NCBI GenBank assembly: GCA_017514235.1
Contig: JAFWKK010000037.1
Span: 21,567-85,566 of the forward strand
Source of the DNA: Kiritimatiellia bacterium
GTDB lineage: Bacteria > Verrucomicrobiota > Kiritimatiellia > RFP12 > UBA1067
Direction: 5' to 3'
DNA: 64,000 nucleotides
Part shown: positions 24,394 through 33,404 of the stretch, piece after piece
How positions within the stretch are numbered: position 1 is the first letter of the stretch
Layout: every line of letters begins with the position of its first letter
Notes under the pieces: generated by a model
Database searches by the model: none
What the model saw: only the letters and a program-made list of their open reading frames with translations
Told to the model about the DNA's origin: nothing
Program-made: the position numbers and the translations under genes

Positions 24394-24703
24394 GGGCGAT
24401 TTCAATTATGTCCGTCGTGTCCAGAACTAAGCGCAAGTTCTGTGAGTGAACGGAGCTTCGATAATTTTCGGCAAAATCCAACATGTAACGTGGCAAAAAT
24501 GGTATAATGTGCGACGTGAGAACTCGCGCTAGCTCCGTTCTAGAGCTGATTTTTGCTGTCGCCGTCGACGGCGGCGCAATTACCATTTTTGATGCGATGA
24601 ATGCGCAGCGCAAGATACGCAAATGGCTGCAATTGGGGCGGTGCCATTTGCTAAACTGTCCTGCTGATTCTCTGGAAAATCAATTGCCAATGACCATGTT
24701 GCC
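24394..24703 (+). other. Intergenic region with a promoter; no supported gene
   Basis: After the fusion gene there is a 7-bp inverted repeat (CAGAACT at 24422, AGTTCTG at 24436) without a T-run, so it is at best a weak terminator. The promoter at 24503-24508 follows. A 66-codon frame from 24507 overlaps the -10 element and has no recognisable product; I treat it as leader sequence of the gene at 24704. Confidence 0.5.
24503..24508 (+). promoter_or_regulatory. Extended -10 promoter of the Tat-exported enzyme cluster
   Basis: TATAAT preceded by TGG (AATGGTATAAT). No clear -35. The leader to the start codon at 24704 is about 190 nt, unusually long compared with the other promoters in the window. 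Confidence 0.65.
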
Positions 24704-26113
24704 ATGAAGACTACACGTAAACAGTTTGTGGAGGGGCTTGCAGCCATTGCAACAGCAGGATCTCACGCCGCCTGTGCGCACGTTGCGGCAGAGCCTCTGC
24801 TTCGGCTTGGCATCGTTTCGGACCTTCACCACACGACGAGGGATGATGGAACGAGAGGCCAGAACTGCCTATGCATAGAACCTGCACTTCGATATTTCGA
24901 CGTGCGCCGCGCAGACGGCATTATCGTCTGCGGCGATTTGTCCGACTTCGGCACGGTCGCATCCCTGCATGAACTTGGTGCGATGTGGGACCGCGTCTTC
25001 CCGTGCGGACGGCGTTCGGATGGAGAGCCGATAGCCAAGCTGATGCACTATGGTGATCATGAGATGAGCACACTCATGCAAAATCCGAAATACCGAAAAT
25101 GGGCTTTGGAAGTAAGCAGTGATCCAGACGAACTCAACCACTTCATCCTAGACTACGGTCCCGGAAAGGCGTGGGAGGAGAGCTTCCACGAGAAGTGGGC
25201 TCCGATACAGGTCAAGACGGTTAAGGGGTACACGTTCGTCTTGGCCCATCATCCAGTCCACACGACCGAATCGAACAATGGGAACCGCATACCTGGGCTT
25301 GCCGAGTTTATGAAAGCGTTGAAACTCGATCCGAACAAGCCGTTCTTTTACTCGCAGCATCGCCATTTCGAGGTCGGAGACACGGCAGAAGTGCTGGCAT
25401 CCTATCCAAACGTCATCGCGCTTCACGGGCATCTCCACATGAACTGCGTCGATGAACTCAGCCTTACGCAGGAGCGCTTCGTTAAGATCAGTGTGCCGTC
25501 GCTCAACTACTGCGGCACACGCTACTGGCGCGAGAACTCGCGGCAGCTTTTCCCCGAGGCGCTTCTCAAGGCGGTGGACTGCTCGAAGTCTTGGCAAGGG
25601 CTCTTTGCCTCGGTTTATGCCGATCGGATCGTGGTAGAGCGCCGGGACTTCCTTAACGGGCTTCCGCTGGGCTACGACTGGGTGATTCCTCTGCCGACGC
25701 CGAACGACGATTTGATCAGGGAAGTGCGTGCGAAGCGGTCGGTTCCGCCGCAGTTTGCCCCGGATGCCAGAGTGACCGTGTCGGAACGCATCGGGAACAA
25801 CCGCAAACACGTTCCTGTCGAGCAAGTGTTTCTCCGCTTCCCTGTCGCGCATGCCACGGGCTCTGCTCTTCGCGCCTACGACTACGAAGTGACCGCATCG
25901 GCAGGCGGAAAGGCGTTGAAGACGCGCGCTGTGTTCTCTCAAGGCTGCTACTGGGCGGATGAAAAGGACGTCTTGCCTGTTGAATGCCCGTTTGCGAAAA
26001 GCGAGCTGCCCAGGGACTGGCGTACGACGGTTTCGTTCACGGTGAAGCCGCGAGATGCCTTTGGCAACTGCGGGAAACCTATCATATTTTCTGCACGAAA
26101 TATGCAAGGCTGA
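24704..26113 (+). CDS. Exported calcineurin-like metallophosphoesterase
   Basis: A 469-residue protein with a Tat-like N-terminus (TTRKQFVEG, a K in place of the second R, followed by an Ala-rich stretch). The metallophosphoesterase motifs appear in order: VSDLHH (residues near 38), VCGDLSD (near 85), GDHE in place of the usual GNHE/D (near 124), LAHHPVH (near 183) and ALHGHLHM (near 242). These supply the two-metal site of calcineurin-like phosphatases. The remaining C-terminal 170 residues are beta-rich. It begins a cluster of four exported proteins with short gaps (18-35 bp between consecutive genes), so a shared substrate is likely, perhaps a phosphorylated or sulfated host or algal polymer. 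The substrate is not predictable from sequence. Confidence 0.85.
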   Translation: MKTTRKQFVEGLAAIATAGSHAACAHVAAEPLLRLGIVSDLHHTTRDDGTRGQNCLCIEPALRYFDVRRADGIIVCGDLSDFGTVASLHELGAMWDRVFPCGRRSDGEPIAKLMHYGDHEMSTLMQNPKYRKWALEVSSDPDELNHFILDYGPGKAWEESFHEKWAPIQVKTVKGYTFVLAHHPVHTTESNNGNRIPGLAEFMKALKLDPNKPFFYSQHRHFEVGDTAEVLASYPNVIALHGHLHMNCVDELSLTQERFVKISVPSLNYCGTRYWRENSRQLFPEALLKAVDCSKSWQGLFASVYADRIVVERRDFLNGLPLGYDWVIPLPTPNDDLIREVRAKRSVPPQFAPDARVTVSERIGNNRKHVPVEQVFLRFPVAHATGSALRAYDYEVTASAGGKALKTRAVFSQGCYWADEKDVLPVECPFAKSELPRDWRTTVSFTVKPRDAFGNCGKPIIFSARNMQG

Positions 26114-26131
26114 GGAATGGAGGGCTGGCTA

Positions 26132-27163
26132 ATGAACGTAAGACGAAGAGAGTTTCTGGCAAACGGAATGGCTGCTGCGCTAATGCCGGCAACGGCGGCA
26201 GGAAGCGGGCGATTGACATGGTGCGGACTGCTGCACATCGGGCAGAACATGTGGAGCGACATTCCTGTAAGGGAATGGCTGAGCTATCCGACAAAGGAAG
26301 AACTTGCGAACGTCTGCGGCGCAGACCACGTTCGCTGCGACGAATCGGTCTGGAGTGCCGTTACCGAGCACATGGCTGCCACGGGCATGAACATTATCAT
26401 AATCGACTTGGCCGAGGCGATGTACTACCCGAGTCATCCCGAGCTTGCAGTCAAGGGCACATGGTCAGTCGAGAAGATGCGAGGCGAGCTGTCACGGCTG
26501 CGCGGGCTTGGACTCGAGCCGATTCCGAAGCTCAACTTCTCTACGGCGCACGATCTATGGCTTGGCGAATATGAGCGAATGGTGTCGACGGAAACCTATT
26601 ACAAGGTCTGCGGCGACCTCATCCGCGACGTGTACGAGATATTCGATCATCCAAGATTCTTCCATTTCGGTTGGGACGAGGAGTCGGCAGGCGCCCAGTC
26701 GCAGTATTCGTATTCGGTGGTGCGCCAGGATGAACTCTGGTGGCACGATCTTCTGTTCTTCATCAGGACGATTCAGGGCCTTGGCATGCGCCCGTGGATG
26801 TGGGGCGACTGCTACAAGAGCGAGGAAAAGTGTCAGGAGTTCATTCGTCGTGTGCCAAAGGACGTCGTAATCTCGCACTGGTACTACGACGACATGTTTG
26901 AGAACTTGAAGCCCAAGACCGAACGCCATCTGGACTGGTTCCGTCGCCTTGGTGAGGCCGGATACGACCAGTTGCCGACCGCCACCAATTTTGTGAACGA
27001 CGGCAACATCTCCGGCATCGTGAAGTTCTGCAAGCGGACGATTCCCGCCTCGAGCCTGAAAGGATTCATCATGGCGCCATGGTGGCCGACGCACGAGCGC
27101 TACCGCAAGCGCCTTCTAAAGGCCTTCGACCTGACGGCCGACGCACGAAGCCGGTACGCCTGA
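26132..27163 (+). CDS. Tat-exported TIM-barrel glycosidase-like protein (GH20-like)
   Basis: ATG 26132 gives a clear Tat signal (NVRRREFLANGMAAAL); ATG 26117 is upstream but would precede it with five residues. The 343-residue product has barrel-like segments MNIIIIDLAEAMYYPSHPEL, LGLEPIPKLNFSTAHD, FFHFGWDEESAGAQ, MRPWMWGDCY and VVISHWYYDD. The WDEES segment near 190 parallels the Asp-Glu pair of GH20 hexosaminidases (GGDE) and their relatives, so a catalytic acid there is plausible. It is shorter than canonical GH20 and lacks the GH20b domain. I would call it a TIM-barrel hydrolase of uncertain family. It lies between a phosphoesterase and a beta-helix gene. Confidence 0.75.
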   Translation: MNVRRREFLANGMAAALMPATAAGSGRLTWCGLLHIGQNMWSDIPVREWLSYPTKEELANVCGADHVRCDESVWSAVTEHMAATGMNIIIIDLAEAMYYPSHPELAVKGTWSVEKMRGELSRLRGLGLEPIPKLNFSTAHDLWLGEYERMVSTETYYKVCGDLIRDVYEIFDHPRFFHFGWDEESAGAQSQYSYSVVRQDELWWHDLLFFIRTIQGLGMRPWMWGDCYKSEEKCQEFIRRVPKDVVISHWYYDDMFENLKPKTERHLDWFRRLGEAGYDQLPTATNFVNDGNISGIVKFCKRTIPASSLKGFIMAPWWPTHERYRKRLLKAFDLTADARSRYA

Positions 27164-27198
27164 CATCTAAACGACAATCAAAGAAAGGAACGCCTAAG

Positions 27199-29475
27199 AT
27201 GAAGTCCTCGACGATAACGACCCTAATGCTTGCGATTGGAACTTCGGCTCAGGCAATGACCCAGGCCGAGCTTCAGTCGGCGATAGACCAGGCCGCGCCC
27301 GGCGACACTGTCTATGTGACGAGCGATCTTGAATACTCGTCGCCGCTTGTAGTCAACAAGCTGCTTACATTGGCGAGCGAAGTTGGCAAATCCTATGTGA
27401 TCAGGCGGGCAACCTCTTATGCAAACGGCAATTTTCTGACTTTCCCCGCCGATTCAGCAGCCGACTTGACCTTGGAAAACATTACGGTCGACGGAAACAA
27501 GGCCGGCGGCCATGCGCAGGCGCAGTTCGTATACATGAACGGCGGCAGACTGACCCTGTCGTCAGGGGCCGTCCTAAAAGACTACTACAGCAATGTCAAT
27601 GGCACGATCTCCCTGCTCGGGACCAGCACTTTGGTTATGCGCGACGGCGCGGTCATAAGCGGCTTCGAGAACCCGAGTTACGGCGTTGCGGTAAGAGTGT
27701 CGTCTTCCGCCGGAGGGTTCATCATGGACGGAGGTCTGATAACTGGCTGCAGCGGGCACTTCAGCAGTGAACGCCAGGATTACGATGGCGTGATCTACAT
27801 CTATAACGGAAAGTTCACAGCCACCGGCGGAACTGTCGCAGGAAACACATCAGACAAGGCAGTAGCCGGCATCTTGTGTTACCTGGGCACGTTTGAGTTT
27901 GGAGGCAGCTTCACCGCAACCAACAACGTCGGCAAGACGGCTAATGATGTTTTCATCCGCTATGCAGCCAATCTGGAGGTTAAGATACTCAGCGACTACA
28001 CGGGCTGGATGACGGTGAAATTCGACAGCCACTGGACGCCTACGGAAGGCTGGCAGGTTCCAGTGATCACCACTGATGCAGACGTTCCCCGGGAGGGTTG
28101 TCTCAACATCGTCGCGGAGGACGACCCGACGATCGGCTGCGGCTTCGAGTCACTCTATCAGAGTGTCTACGGCATCTGGCGGAAGATTGAGGCGCGCATT
28201 GAGGGGCGGAGGAACGAAGAGTATTTCCAGGCCGCGCTCGACCACGCCGTCGCCGGGGATACGATTGCCGTTTGCCAAAACGTGAAGCTTGCAGAGACCA
28301 AGAACATTACGAAGGACCTGACGATCAAGGGGGGGGCCGAGGACGTGTCCATCCTGCGCAATGCCAACTATCTCTGCCTCTTTGCGGTCTCGAACGCCAA
28401 GTTGCGACTTGAAGACATTGTTCTTGACGGGCAGCGCTCGCTTTATCCCGCGACATCGAGCACGTCCGGGTGGCTGGTTTCGGCTCTGAACGGCGGGGTG
28501 ATCGAGCTTGGGGCGGGCTGCGTCCTTAAGAGTTCGGTAGCCTGGACACGCGCAAGCGCCGTCTACGCGGAAGGTGCCGGATCGAAGCTGGTCATGGAGG
28601 ATGGCGCCCTCATTACCGACTGTCTTACCGACGTGGCCAACACATCTTCATATGGAAGCGTCCTCGTGATGCGCTCTGGCGCGGCGTTCGAGATGAAAGG
28701 CGGGCTGATCACGGGCAATGACTGCTCAGCCACGGCTCTGCCCACCAGCGGATATAACGGCATAGTCTACAACTACGGCGGTGCGATCGAACTTTCAGGC
28801 GGTGCGATTACGGGGAACACAAGCGCTGTCGGATGCTCCGGCGTGGTAAACTATAGCGGCACAATCCGCGTGACCGGCAATGCGCATGTCGACGACGACA
28901 ACTGCCCATATCCAGGCATATTTGGCGCAATTACCTATTATGGCGATTTCCGCGGGCGAGTCGGAGTGTCAAAGGGGAATCAAGGGCTCAACGAAGCCTC
29001 TGTCGTCACGGCCGAATCGTCGGACGCGACAGGCGCTTGGTGCTTCTATCCGTCATTCGTCGCTTCGTCGCGGGCGTATGTCGGCAGAGCCGAGGGCGTG
29101 CAAGTAAAGTGGGCGAATCCAATCGGCTCCGTAGGTGGCGTGAATGCCGCCACTTCGGGAGACCTTGCGCTTCTGTTGCCGACGTCGCTCAACCTCTCTG
29201 ACGCTTCTGCGGACTGGGGTCGCATGCCGATTGTCCTGACTGGCGCGGCGACGGCGCTTGGCGGGCAGCTTGCGATTTCCTACGATCCCGCGGCATTGTC
29301 AGAATCCGGCAGGTTGCCAATCGAGCTTATTTCGGCAGGTGACGGCGAGACATTGACTGGCGCATGGGGTTTCGATTTGCCTGAGTACAAAAAAGGCAAC
29401 TGGGCCGTAGCATCGACGGGGGGGAGCCTTGTGCTCGGCTACATGCCTCCTGGACTGGCAATCACTTTTCAATAA
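27199..29475 (+). CDS. Exported right-handed beta-helix protein with internal duplication
   Basis: ATG 27199 has AAAGGAA upstream and yields a short signal peptide (TTLMLAIGTSAQA). The 758-residue product has two related halves, each opening with an AELQSAIDQAAPGDTVYV or FQAALDHAVAGDTIAV block followed by short strand turns (LENITVDGN, MDGGLITG, LSGGAITGNTS), the pattern of parallel beta-helix proteins of the pectin-lyase superfamily. The conserved lyase or hydrolase residues are not evident, so it may be an adhesin or carbohydrate-binding scaffold. It ends PPGLAITFQ, similar to the tails of the exported proteins at 37425 and 52186. Third of four genes in the exported cluster. Confidence 0.8.
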   Translation: MKSSTITTLMLAIGTSAQAMTQAELQSAIDQAAPGDTVYVTSDLEYSSPLVVNKLLTLASEVGKSYVIRRATSYANGNFLTFPADSAADLTLENITVDGNKAGGHAQAQFVYMNGGRLTLSSGAVLKDYYSNVNGTISLLGTSTLVMRDGAVISGFENPSYGVAVRVSSSAGGFIMDGGLITGCSGHFSSERQDYDGVIYIYNGKFTATGGTVAGNTSDKAVAGILCYLGTFEFGGSFTATNNVGKTANDVFIRYAANLEVKILSDYTGWMTVKFDSHWTPTEGWQVPVITTDADVPREGCLNIVAEDDPTIGCGFESLYQSVYGIWRKIEARIEGRRNEEYFQAALDHAVAGDTIAVCQNVKLAETKNITKDLTIKGGAEDVSILRNANYLCLFAVSNAKLRLEDIVLDGQRSLYPATSSTSGWLVSALNGGVIELGAGCVLKSSVAWTRASAVYAEGAGSKLVMEDGALITDCLTDVANTSSYGSVLVMRSGAAFEMKGGLITGNDCSATALPTSGYNGIVYNYGGAIELSGGAITGNTSAVGCSGVVNYSGTIRVTGNAHVDDDNCPYPGIFGAITYYGDFRGRVGVSKGNQGLNEASVVTAESSDATGAWCFYPSFVASSRAYVGRAEGVQVKWANPIGSVGGVNAATSGDLALLLPTSLNLSDASADWGRMPIVLTGAATALGGQLAISYDPAALSESGRLPIELISAGDGETLTGAWGFDLPEYKKGNWAVASTGGSLVLGYMPPGLAITFQ

Positions 29476-29484
29476 GGCTCGCCC

Positions 29485-30777
29485 ATGACAATCAATAGAA
29501 GAGATTTTCTGGGCGCAGGACTTGCGGCAGGTGCTTCGGTGCTGTCTGGACGTTGTGACGATTTAGAGATGCGACCAGACTTTCGTCTTGTCGGCAAGAA
29601 GTGGGCAGGGTGGTCGAAAGGCCATTTCCAGATTCATTCGATCTACACCGGCGTTGGCGAATCGCTATACCTGATATTCCCCGACGGCACCTCGGCACTC
29701 GTCGACTGCGGCGATTGGCCTGCCGTAAAGCGCGGCAAGCTGGCCGTGCCGGTGCTTCCGAACTCCGACACCCATGCCGGAGAATGGATAGCACGCTATA
29801 TCGAACGCGTCAACCCGATACAGCCTGAAGTTGGCTACATGATCGTATCCCACTTCCACTCCGATCACACTGGAATAGAGAGCTGGGCAAAGCCTAAGCC
29901 GCCGGACTTTCCAGACAATGGAGGATGTGCTCGCAGCGGCTTCGCGCTGGTTGCGGAAAAAGTGAAATTCCGCCGAGCCATCGATCGCGGCTGGCCCGAT
30001 TACAACCAGCCGCTCGTCATCGATAAGGATGGTGCGGAAGAGCTGGCGCACATGAAGAAGGTGTATGCATGGCTGCAGAAAAGAGATGGGCTGCACATCG
30101 AGCGAATCAGGCTCGGAGCGACGGACCAGATCGTTCCTCTGCATGATCGAAAGTCGTACCCGGATTTCGAGGTGAAGAACATATGCGGGAACGGACTCGT
30201 CTTCCGAACGGACGGCACAGTTGACGACTCTCTTTACCTGCGCTACAAGAACACCGGCCGCAAGAGCGAAAACGCAATGTCAATGGGGCACATCTTTCGC
30301 TATGGGGCTTTCAGTTTCTTTACGGCAGGTGATTTTTCCGACTACCTCAAGAATGATGACGGAACGGTTTGCGCCATAGAAGACGTGCTGAGCGAAGCAG
30401 TTGGAAAGGTTCAGGTGGCGAAAGTCAACCATCACGGCCATTGGTCGATGCCCAAGAAGCTGGTCGGCACTCTTCAGGCTCGTGTATGGCTTGTGTGCGT
30501 ATGGGATCAGCTGCATATTCTCTCTCCGGTCGCAGAAGTCCTCGCTGATCGCGACATTTATTCCGGAAAACGGATGATCTGCCCGAGCGTGTTCACTGCA
30601 GAGCGTCGTGCCGAAGACAAAGGCAAGCCATGGACGAAAGACGTGCCGAAGGCCCTTTATGAGGGTAGCCACATGATTTTTGATGTGCCACCTGGAGGAT
30701 CGACGTATACCATGTCCGTCATTCCGGCAAAAGATGAATCCATGACGGTCAGCGCTGTATTTGGATTCAGGAGCTGA
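29485..30777 (+). CDS. Tat-exported metallo-beta-lactamase-fold hydrolase
   Basis: A 430-residue protein with a Tat signal (TINRRDFLGAGLAAGASVLSG). The metallo-beta-lactamase core is clear: the metal motif SHFHSDHTG (HxHxDH, near residue 123), FFTAGDFSD (near 276) for the bridging Asp, and KVNHHGHW (near 313) for a further His. The gap between these motifs resembles the ComEC/Rec2-type branch of the superfamily. Its start is 9 bp after the beta-helix gene, so it is the last gene of the exported cluster. Substrate unknown; with a phosphoesterase and a glycosidase-like protein in the same unit, hydrolysis of a modified glycan or a phosphodiester is possible but speculative. Confidence 0.85.
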   Translation: MTINRRDFLGAGLAAGASVLSGRCDDLEMRPDFRLVGKKWAGWSKGHFQIHSIYTGVGESLYLIFPDGTSALVDCGDWPAVKRGKLAVPVLPNSDTHAGEWIARYIERVNPIQPEVGYMIVSHFHSDHTGIESWAKPKPPDFPDNGGCARSGFALVAEKVKFRRAIDRGWPDYNQPLVIDKDGAEELAHMKKVYAWLQKRDGLHIERIRLGATDQIVPLHDRKSYPDFEVKNICGNGLVFRTDGTVDDSLYLRYKNTGRKSENAMSMGHIFRYGAFSFFTAGDFSDYLKNDDGTVCAIEDVLSEAVGKVQVAKVNHHGHWSMPKKLVGTLQARVWLVCVWDQLHILSPVAEVLADRDIYSGKRMICPSVFTAERRAEDKGKPWTKDVPKALYEGSHMIFDVPPGGSTYTMSVIPAKDESMTVSAVFGFRS

Positions 30778-30886
30778 TGTCGCATAGTCAATGAAATCTT
30801 GATTAAGAAAGCTTTGCGAACTCGATGCATGTTTTGGCAAGCAAATGAGGGAAGTCGGGTGCCGCCCGCTATGGTGCCGTGCAGCA

Positions 30887-30916
30887 TTGACTTTCGGGTG
30901 CGCATTTTGATATACT
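30887..30916 (+). promoter_or_regulatory. Sigma-70-type promoter of the ribosomal operon
   Basis: TTGACT (30887-30892), 18-bp spacer, TATACT (30911-30916) with TGA before it (extended -10). A 73-nt leader follows with a repeated CGCGAGAGT/CGCGAGTG pattern at about 30931-30965, possibly a leader structure for autoregulation of the L25 gene. Confidence 0.75.
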
Positions 30917-30989
30917 AACAAAGTTTTATCCGCGAGAGTGTAGCGCGAGTGCGCGAGAGTATTGCGGGAAATTACCAGAAAAGGCAAGA

Positions 30990-31673
30990 ATGGATCAGAT
31001 TAGGATCAAGGCGGAGGCGCGTGCGGAGCAAGGCACGGCTGCTGTCCGTCGGTTGCGCCGTGCGGGAATGATTCCCGGCTCGGTGATGAAGATGAAGAAG
31101 GGGGGCACGGAACTCATAAAGTGCCCTGCCCATGACTTCATGATGGCTATGCGCGGCAGGACTGGCAAGCAGCTCCTCGTCACGCTGGACATGGGTGGCA
31201 GGGAGGTTTCGGCCCTGTTGCGCGAGCTCCAGAACGACGTTCTGGCCGGTACGCCGATACATGTCGACTTCAGCGAGGTCTCGCTGTCGGAGAAGGTGCG
31301 CGTTACGGTTCCGCTGAATCTCGTCGGCGAGCCTACGGGCGTGAAGCTCGGAGGCGGCGTCCTCGAGCAGGTTCTGCGCACGGTCGACGTCGAGTGCCTG
31401 CCCATGGACATAGTCGAGAAGTTCGACGTTGATGTTACGGCGCTTGGCCTGGACCAGACGATGTTCGTCCGTGACCTGAAGCTCGGCGACAAGTTCACGG
31501 TCGTCACCCGCGGCGAGTTCGCCGTGGCGGTGGTCAAGGCGCCTGACGACGCGCCTGCTGCCGCGGGCGGTGCGGCGGAGCCTGCTGCCGCGGCGGCCCC
31601 CGAGGTGATCAAGAAGGGGAAGGAAGAGGAGCCGGCGTCGGGTGACGCCAAGAAGAAGGAGGAGAAGAAGTGA
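30990..31673 (+). CDS. rplY: 50S ribosomal protein L25 (CTC-type)
   Basis: A 227-residue protein of the long bacterial L25/general-stress CTC type, which binds 5S rRNA. The N-terminal RNA-binding domain (IKAEARAEQGTAAVRRLRRAG ends near 25, with the PGSV segment) is followed by the C-terminal TL5 domain (VPLNLVGEPTGVKLGGGVLEQ) and a charged Ala/Lys/Glu-rich tail from about 185 on. The long tail is typical of this form. AAAAGG upstream of ATG 30990 serves as ribosome binding site. First gene of a five-gene operon; its stop overlaps the rpsF start (TGATG). Confidence 0.95.
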   Translation: MDQIRIKAEARAEQGTAAVRRLRRAGMIPGSVMKMKKGGTELIKCPAHDFMMAMRGRTGKQLLVTLDMGGREVSALLRELQNDVLAGTPIHVDFSEVSLSEKVRVTVPLNLVGEPTGVKLGGGVLEQVLRTVDVECLPMDIVEKFDVDVTALGLDQTMFVRDLKLGDKFTVVTRGEFAVAVVKAPDDAPAAAGGAAEPAAAAAPEVIKKGKEEEPASGDAKKKEEKK

Positions 31674-32080
31674 TGAAGAAATACGACGCCCTCTACATCT
31701 TCGTCGGAATCAACAAGGACGATGCGCTCGAGGCGAGCCTCGAGAAGGCGCTGGCGGAAGTGACGCGTCTCGGCGGCAACATCCTGGAGAAGGTCTCTCT
31801 CGGAAAGCGCGGGTTTTCCCGTCCGATGCGCAAGCGCGAGAACGGGGTCTACGTGAAGGTCCGCTTCGAGTTCGATCCTCTTCTCGTGGGAGACCTCGTG
31901 AAGCGCTACCGGCTCGTCGAAGACGTGTTCCGCGTGCAGATACTCGCCGTCGACGAGCGCCGCGAGTCGAAGATTGCCCAAGAGCGCGCAGAGCGCGCCG
32001 AAGAGCAGTCCAGGCGCGATGCCGCCGCAGCGGCAGCCCTTGCCGCGAAGACGGTGGAGGCTGACGAGGTCGAGGCATAG
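31673..32080 (+). CDS. rpsF: 30S ribosomal protein S6
   Basis: The ATG at 31673 overlaps the rplY stop by one base (TGATG), with GGAGAAGAAG upstream; GTG 31670 is a less likely start. The 135-residue product has the S6 fold sequence (KKYDALYIFVG, EVTRLGGNILEKVSLGKRGFSRPM, YVKVRFEFDP, DVFRVQILAVDE) and an Ala/Glu-rich C-terminal extension of about 35 residues. S6 binds S18 in the small-subunit platform, and rpsR lies two genes downstream. Conserved gene order supports the assignment. Confidence 0.97.
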   Translation: MKKYDALYIFVGINKDDALEASLEKALAEVTRLGGNILEKVSLGKRGFSRPMRKRENGVYVKVRFEFDPLLVGDLVKRYRLVEDVFRVQILAVDERRESKIAQERAERAEEQSRRDAAAAAALAAKTVEADEVEA

Positions 32081-32097
32081 GAAGGCGAGGTGCCGAC

Positions 32098-32511
32098 ATG
32101 GCGTCTTTCAACAAGGTGATCCTGATGGGCAACCTGACGCGCGACCCCGACGTCCGCGCGACAGGGCCGAGCGGCATGCGCGTCGCCCGGCTTGGCCTGG
32201 CGATCAACGAGCGCCGCCGCGATCGCAGCGGTCAGATGCAGGACTTTCCGGTGTTCATCGACGTGGACGCGTGGGATCGGCTGGCTGAGCTTTGCGGCCA
32301 GTATCTCACGAAGGGCAGTTCAGTGCTCGTCGAAGGGCGGCTTCAGATGGACACGTGGGAAAAGGACGGCGTCCGGCACCAGAAGCTCAAGGTCCGCGCT
32401 TCGACCGTCAAGTTCCTGCCGAAGGGAGAGCGCGCAGCTGGCGCGCCCATCCGCCCGGCGGGTCCGGTCGCGGCCGTGCCTGAAGGCGAGTCCGACGACA
32501 TACCGTTCTAA
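32098..32511 (+). CDS. ssb: Single-stranded DNA-binding protein
   Basis: A 137-residue OB-fold protein with the standard SSB sequence: FNKVILMGNLTRDPDVR, GMRVARLGLAINE, FPVFIDVDAWDRLAELC, KGSSVLVEGRLQMDTWEKDG and the acidic C-terminal tip ESDDIPF, which recruits replication and repair partners. Length is slightly below the E. coli form because the Gly-rich linker is short. The rpsF-ssb-rpsR order is a widely conserved operon arrangement in bacteria. Confidence 0.97.
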   Translation: MASFNKVILMGNLTRDPDVRATGPSGMRVARLGLAINERRRDRSGQMQDFPVFIDVDAWDRLAELCGQYLTKGSSVLVEGRLQMDTWEKDGVRHQKLKVRASTVKFLPKGERAAGAPIRPAGPVAAVPEGESDDIPF

Positions 32512-32542
32512 ATCAACTTAAACACACTCAAGGAATCGAACA

Positions 32543-32773
32543 ATGGTCTTCAAGAAATCAAACAGCTCGGCCGGCGAGGAGTTCGCCGCGAGGAAGCGTC
32601 CGCCGCTCCGGCCCACCGACCAGATCGACGTCAACGACATCGAGACGCTCAAGTATTATGTCACGGATTACGGGAAGATCCTGCCCGCGCGCATCACCGG
32701 CGTCACCAGCGCCCAGCAGCGCCAGATCCGTCAGGGCGTCAAGCGCGCCCGCAACATGGGCCTCATGGCCTGA
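32543..32773 (+). CDS. rpsR: 30S ribosomal protein S18
   Basis: A 76-residue basic protein with the S18 core: KRPPLRPTDQIDVNDIETLKYYV, TDYGKILPARITGVTSAQQRQIRQGVKRARNMGLM is recognisable in its usual order (positions 18-75). Partner of S6 in the 30S platform. It lies 31 bp after ssb and 15 bp before rplI, with CAAGGAAT upstream of its ATG. Confidence 0.96.
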   Translation: MVFKKSNSSAGEEFAARKRPPLRPTDQIDVNDIETLKYYVTDYGKILPARITGVTSAQQRQIRQGVKRARNMGLMA

Positions 32774-32788
32774 GGAAGGAGCGTTGCA

Positions 32789-33256
32789 ATGCATATCGAA
32801 GTGATGCTCATGGATGACGTGAAGAAGCTCGGCAAGTCCGGACAGATCGTCAAGGTCGCGCCCGGCTATGCCCGCAACTTCCTCTTCCCGAAGGGCCTTG
32901 CCTCTCTCGCTACGGAAGCCGCCAAGCGCAAGCTGAAGAAGCTTGAGGCTGAGCGCGCCGCGCGTGCCGCAGAGGAGAAGAAGGCTGCGCTGGAGATCGC
33001 CAGGAAGCTTGAGAAGCTCGAGATCACCGTATCCGCCCCGACGACGGACGGCAAGAAGCTCTACGGCGCGGTCAGCGTCAGCGACATCCTCGCCGCCATC
33101 GAGGCGAACCGCGGCATCAAGGTCGAGCGCCGTCAGCTGGAGCTTGACGACGCCCTTAGGGAGGTCGGCGTCTATGAGCCGGCCATCGACTTCGGCCACG
33201 GCGTCAAGGTCAAGTTCAAGATCACGATCCTCGACGAGTCCGCTCCGCAGGAGTAA
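32789..33256 (+). CDS. rplI: 50S ribosomal protein L9
   Basis: A 155-residue protein of normal L9 length. The N-terminal domain has MLMDDVKKLGKSGQIVKV and GYARNFLFPKGLA, followed by the long connecting helix (AAKRKLKKLEAERAAR) and a C-terminal domain with YGAVSVSDILAAIE and ILDESAPQE at the end. L9 binds 23S rRNA near the L1 stalk. GGAAGGAG lies upstream of the ATG. Last gene of the operon; a strong terminator follows 30 bp later. Confidence 0.97.
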   Translation: MHIEVMLMDDVKKLGKSGQIVKVAPGYARNFLFPKGLASLATEAAKRKLKKLEAERAARAAEEKKAALEIARKLEKLEITVSAPTTDGKKLYGAVSVSDILAAIEANRGIKVERRQLELDDALREVGVYEPAIDFGHGVKVKFKITILDESAPQE

Positions 33257-33285
33257 GGAGCCGTCTCGCGGATTCGGTCCGACAA

Positions 33286-33322
33286 GCAGGGCGCCGCATT
33301 CTTGCGGCGCCCTGCCTGTTTC
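33286..33322 (+). terminator. Rho-independent terminator of the ribosomal operon
   Basis: A perfect 13-bp stem (GCAGGGCGCCGCA, 33286-33298, with its complement at 33303-33315), a TTCT loop, and then CTGTTTCTTT. It starts 30 bp after the rplI stop. Confidence 0.9.
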
Positions 33323-33404
33323 TTTACGGTGGCGAAGCAGGGCCTGGCACCAGACGACTTGCGGCGCATAGCGCCGACGGAGGGAGGGGCCGCAGCCTGA
33401 TGAT

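Noticed and set aside
24507-24707. 66-codon frame after the promoter at 24503.
   Set aside because: The ATG lies within the -10 element and the product has no recognisable features.
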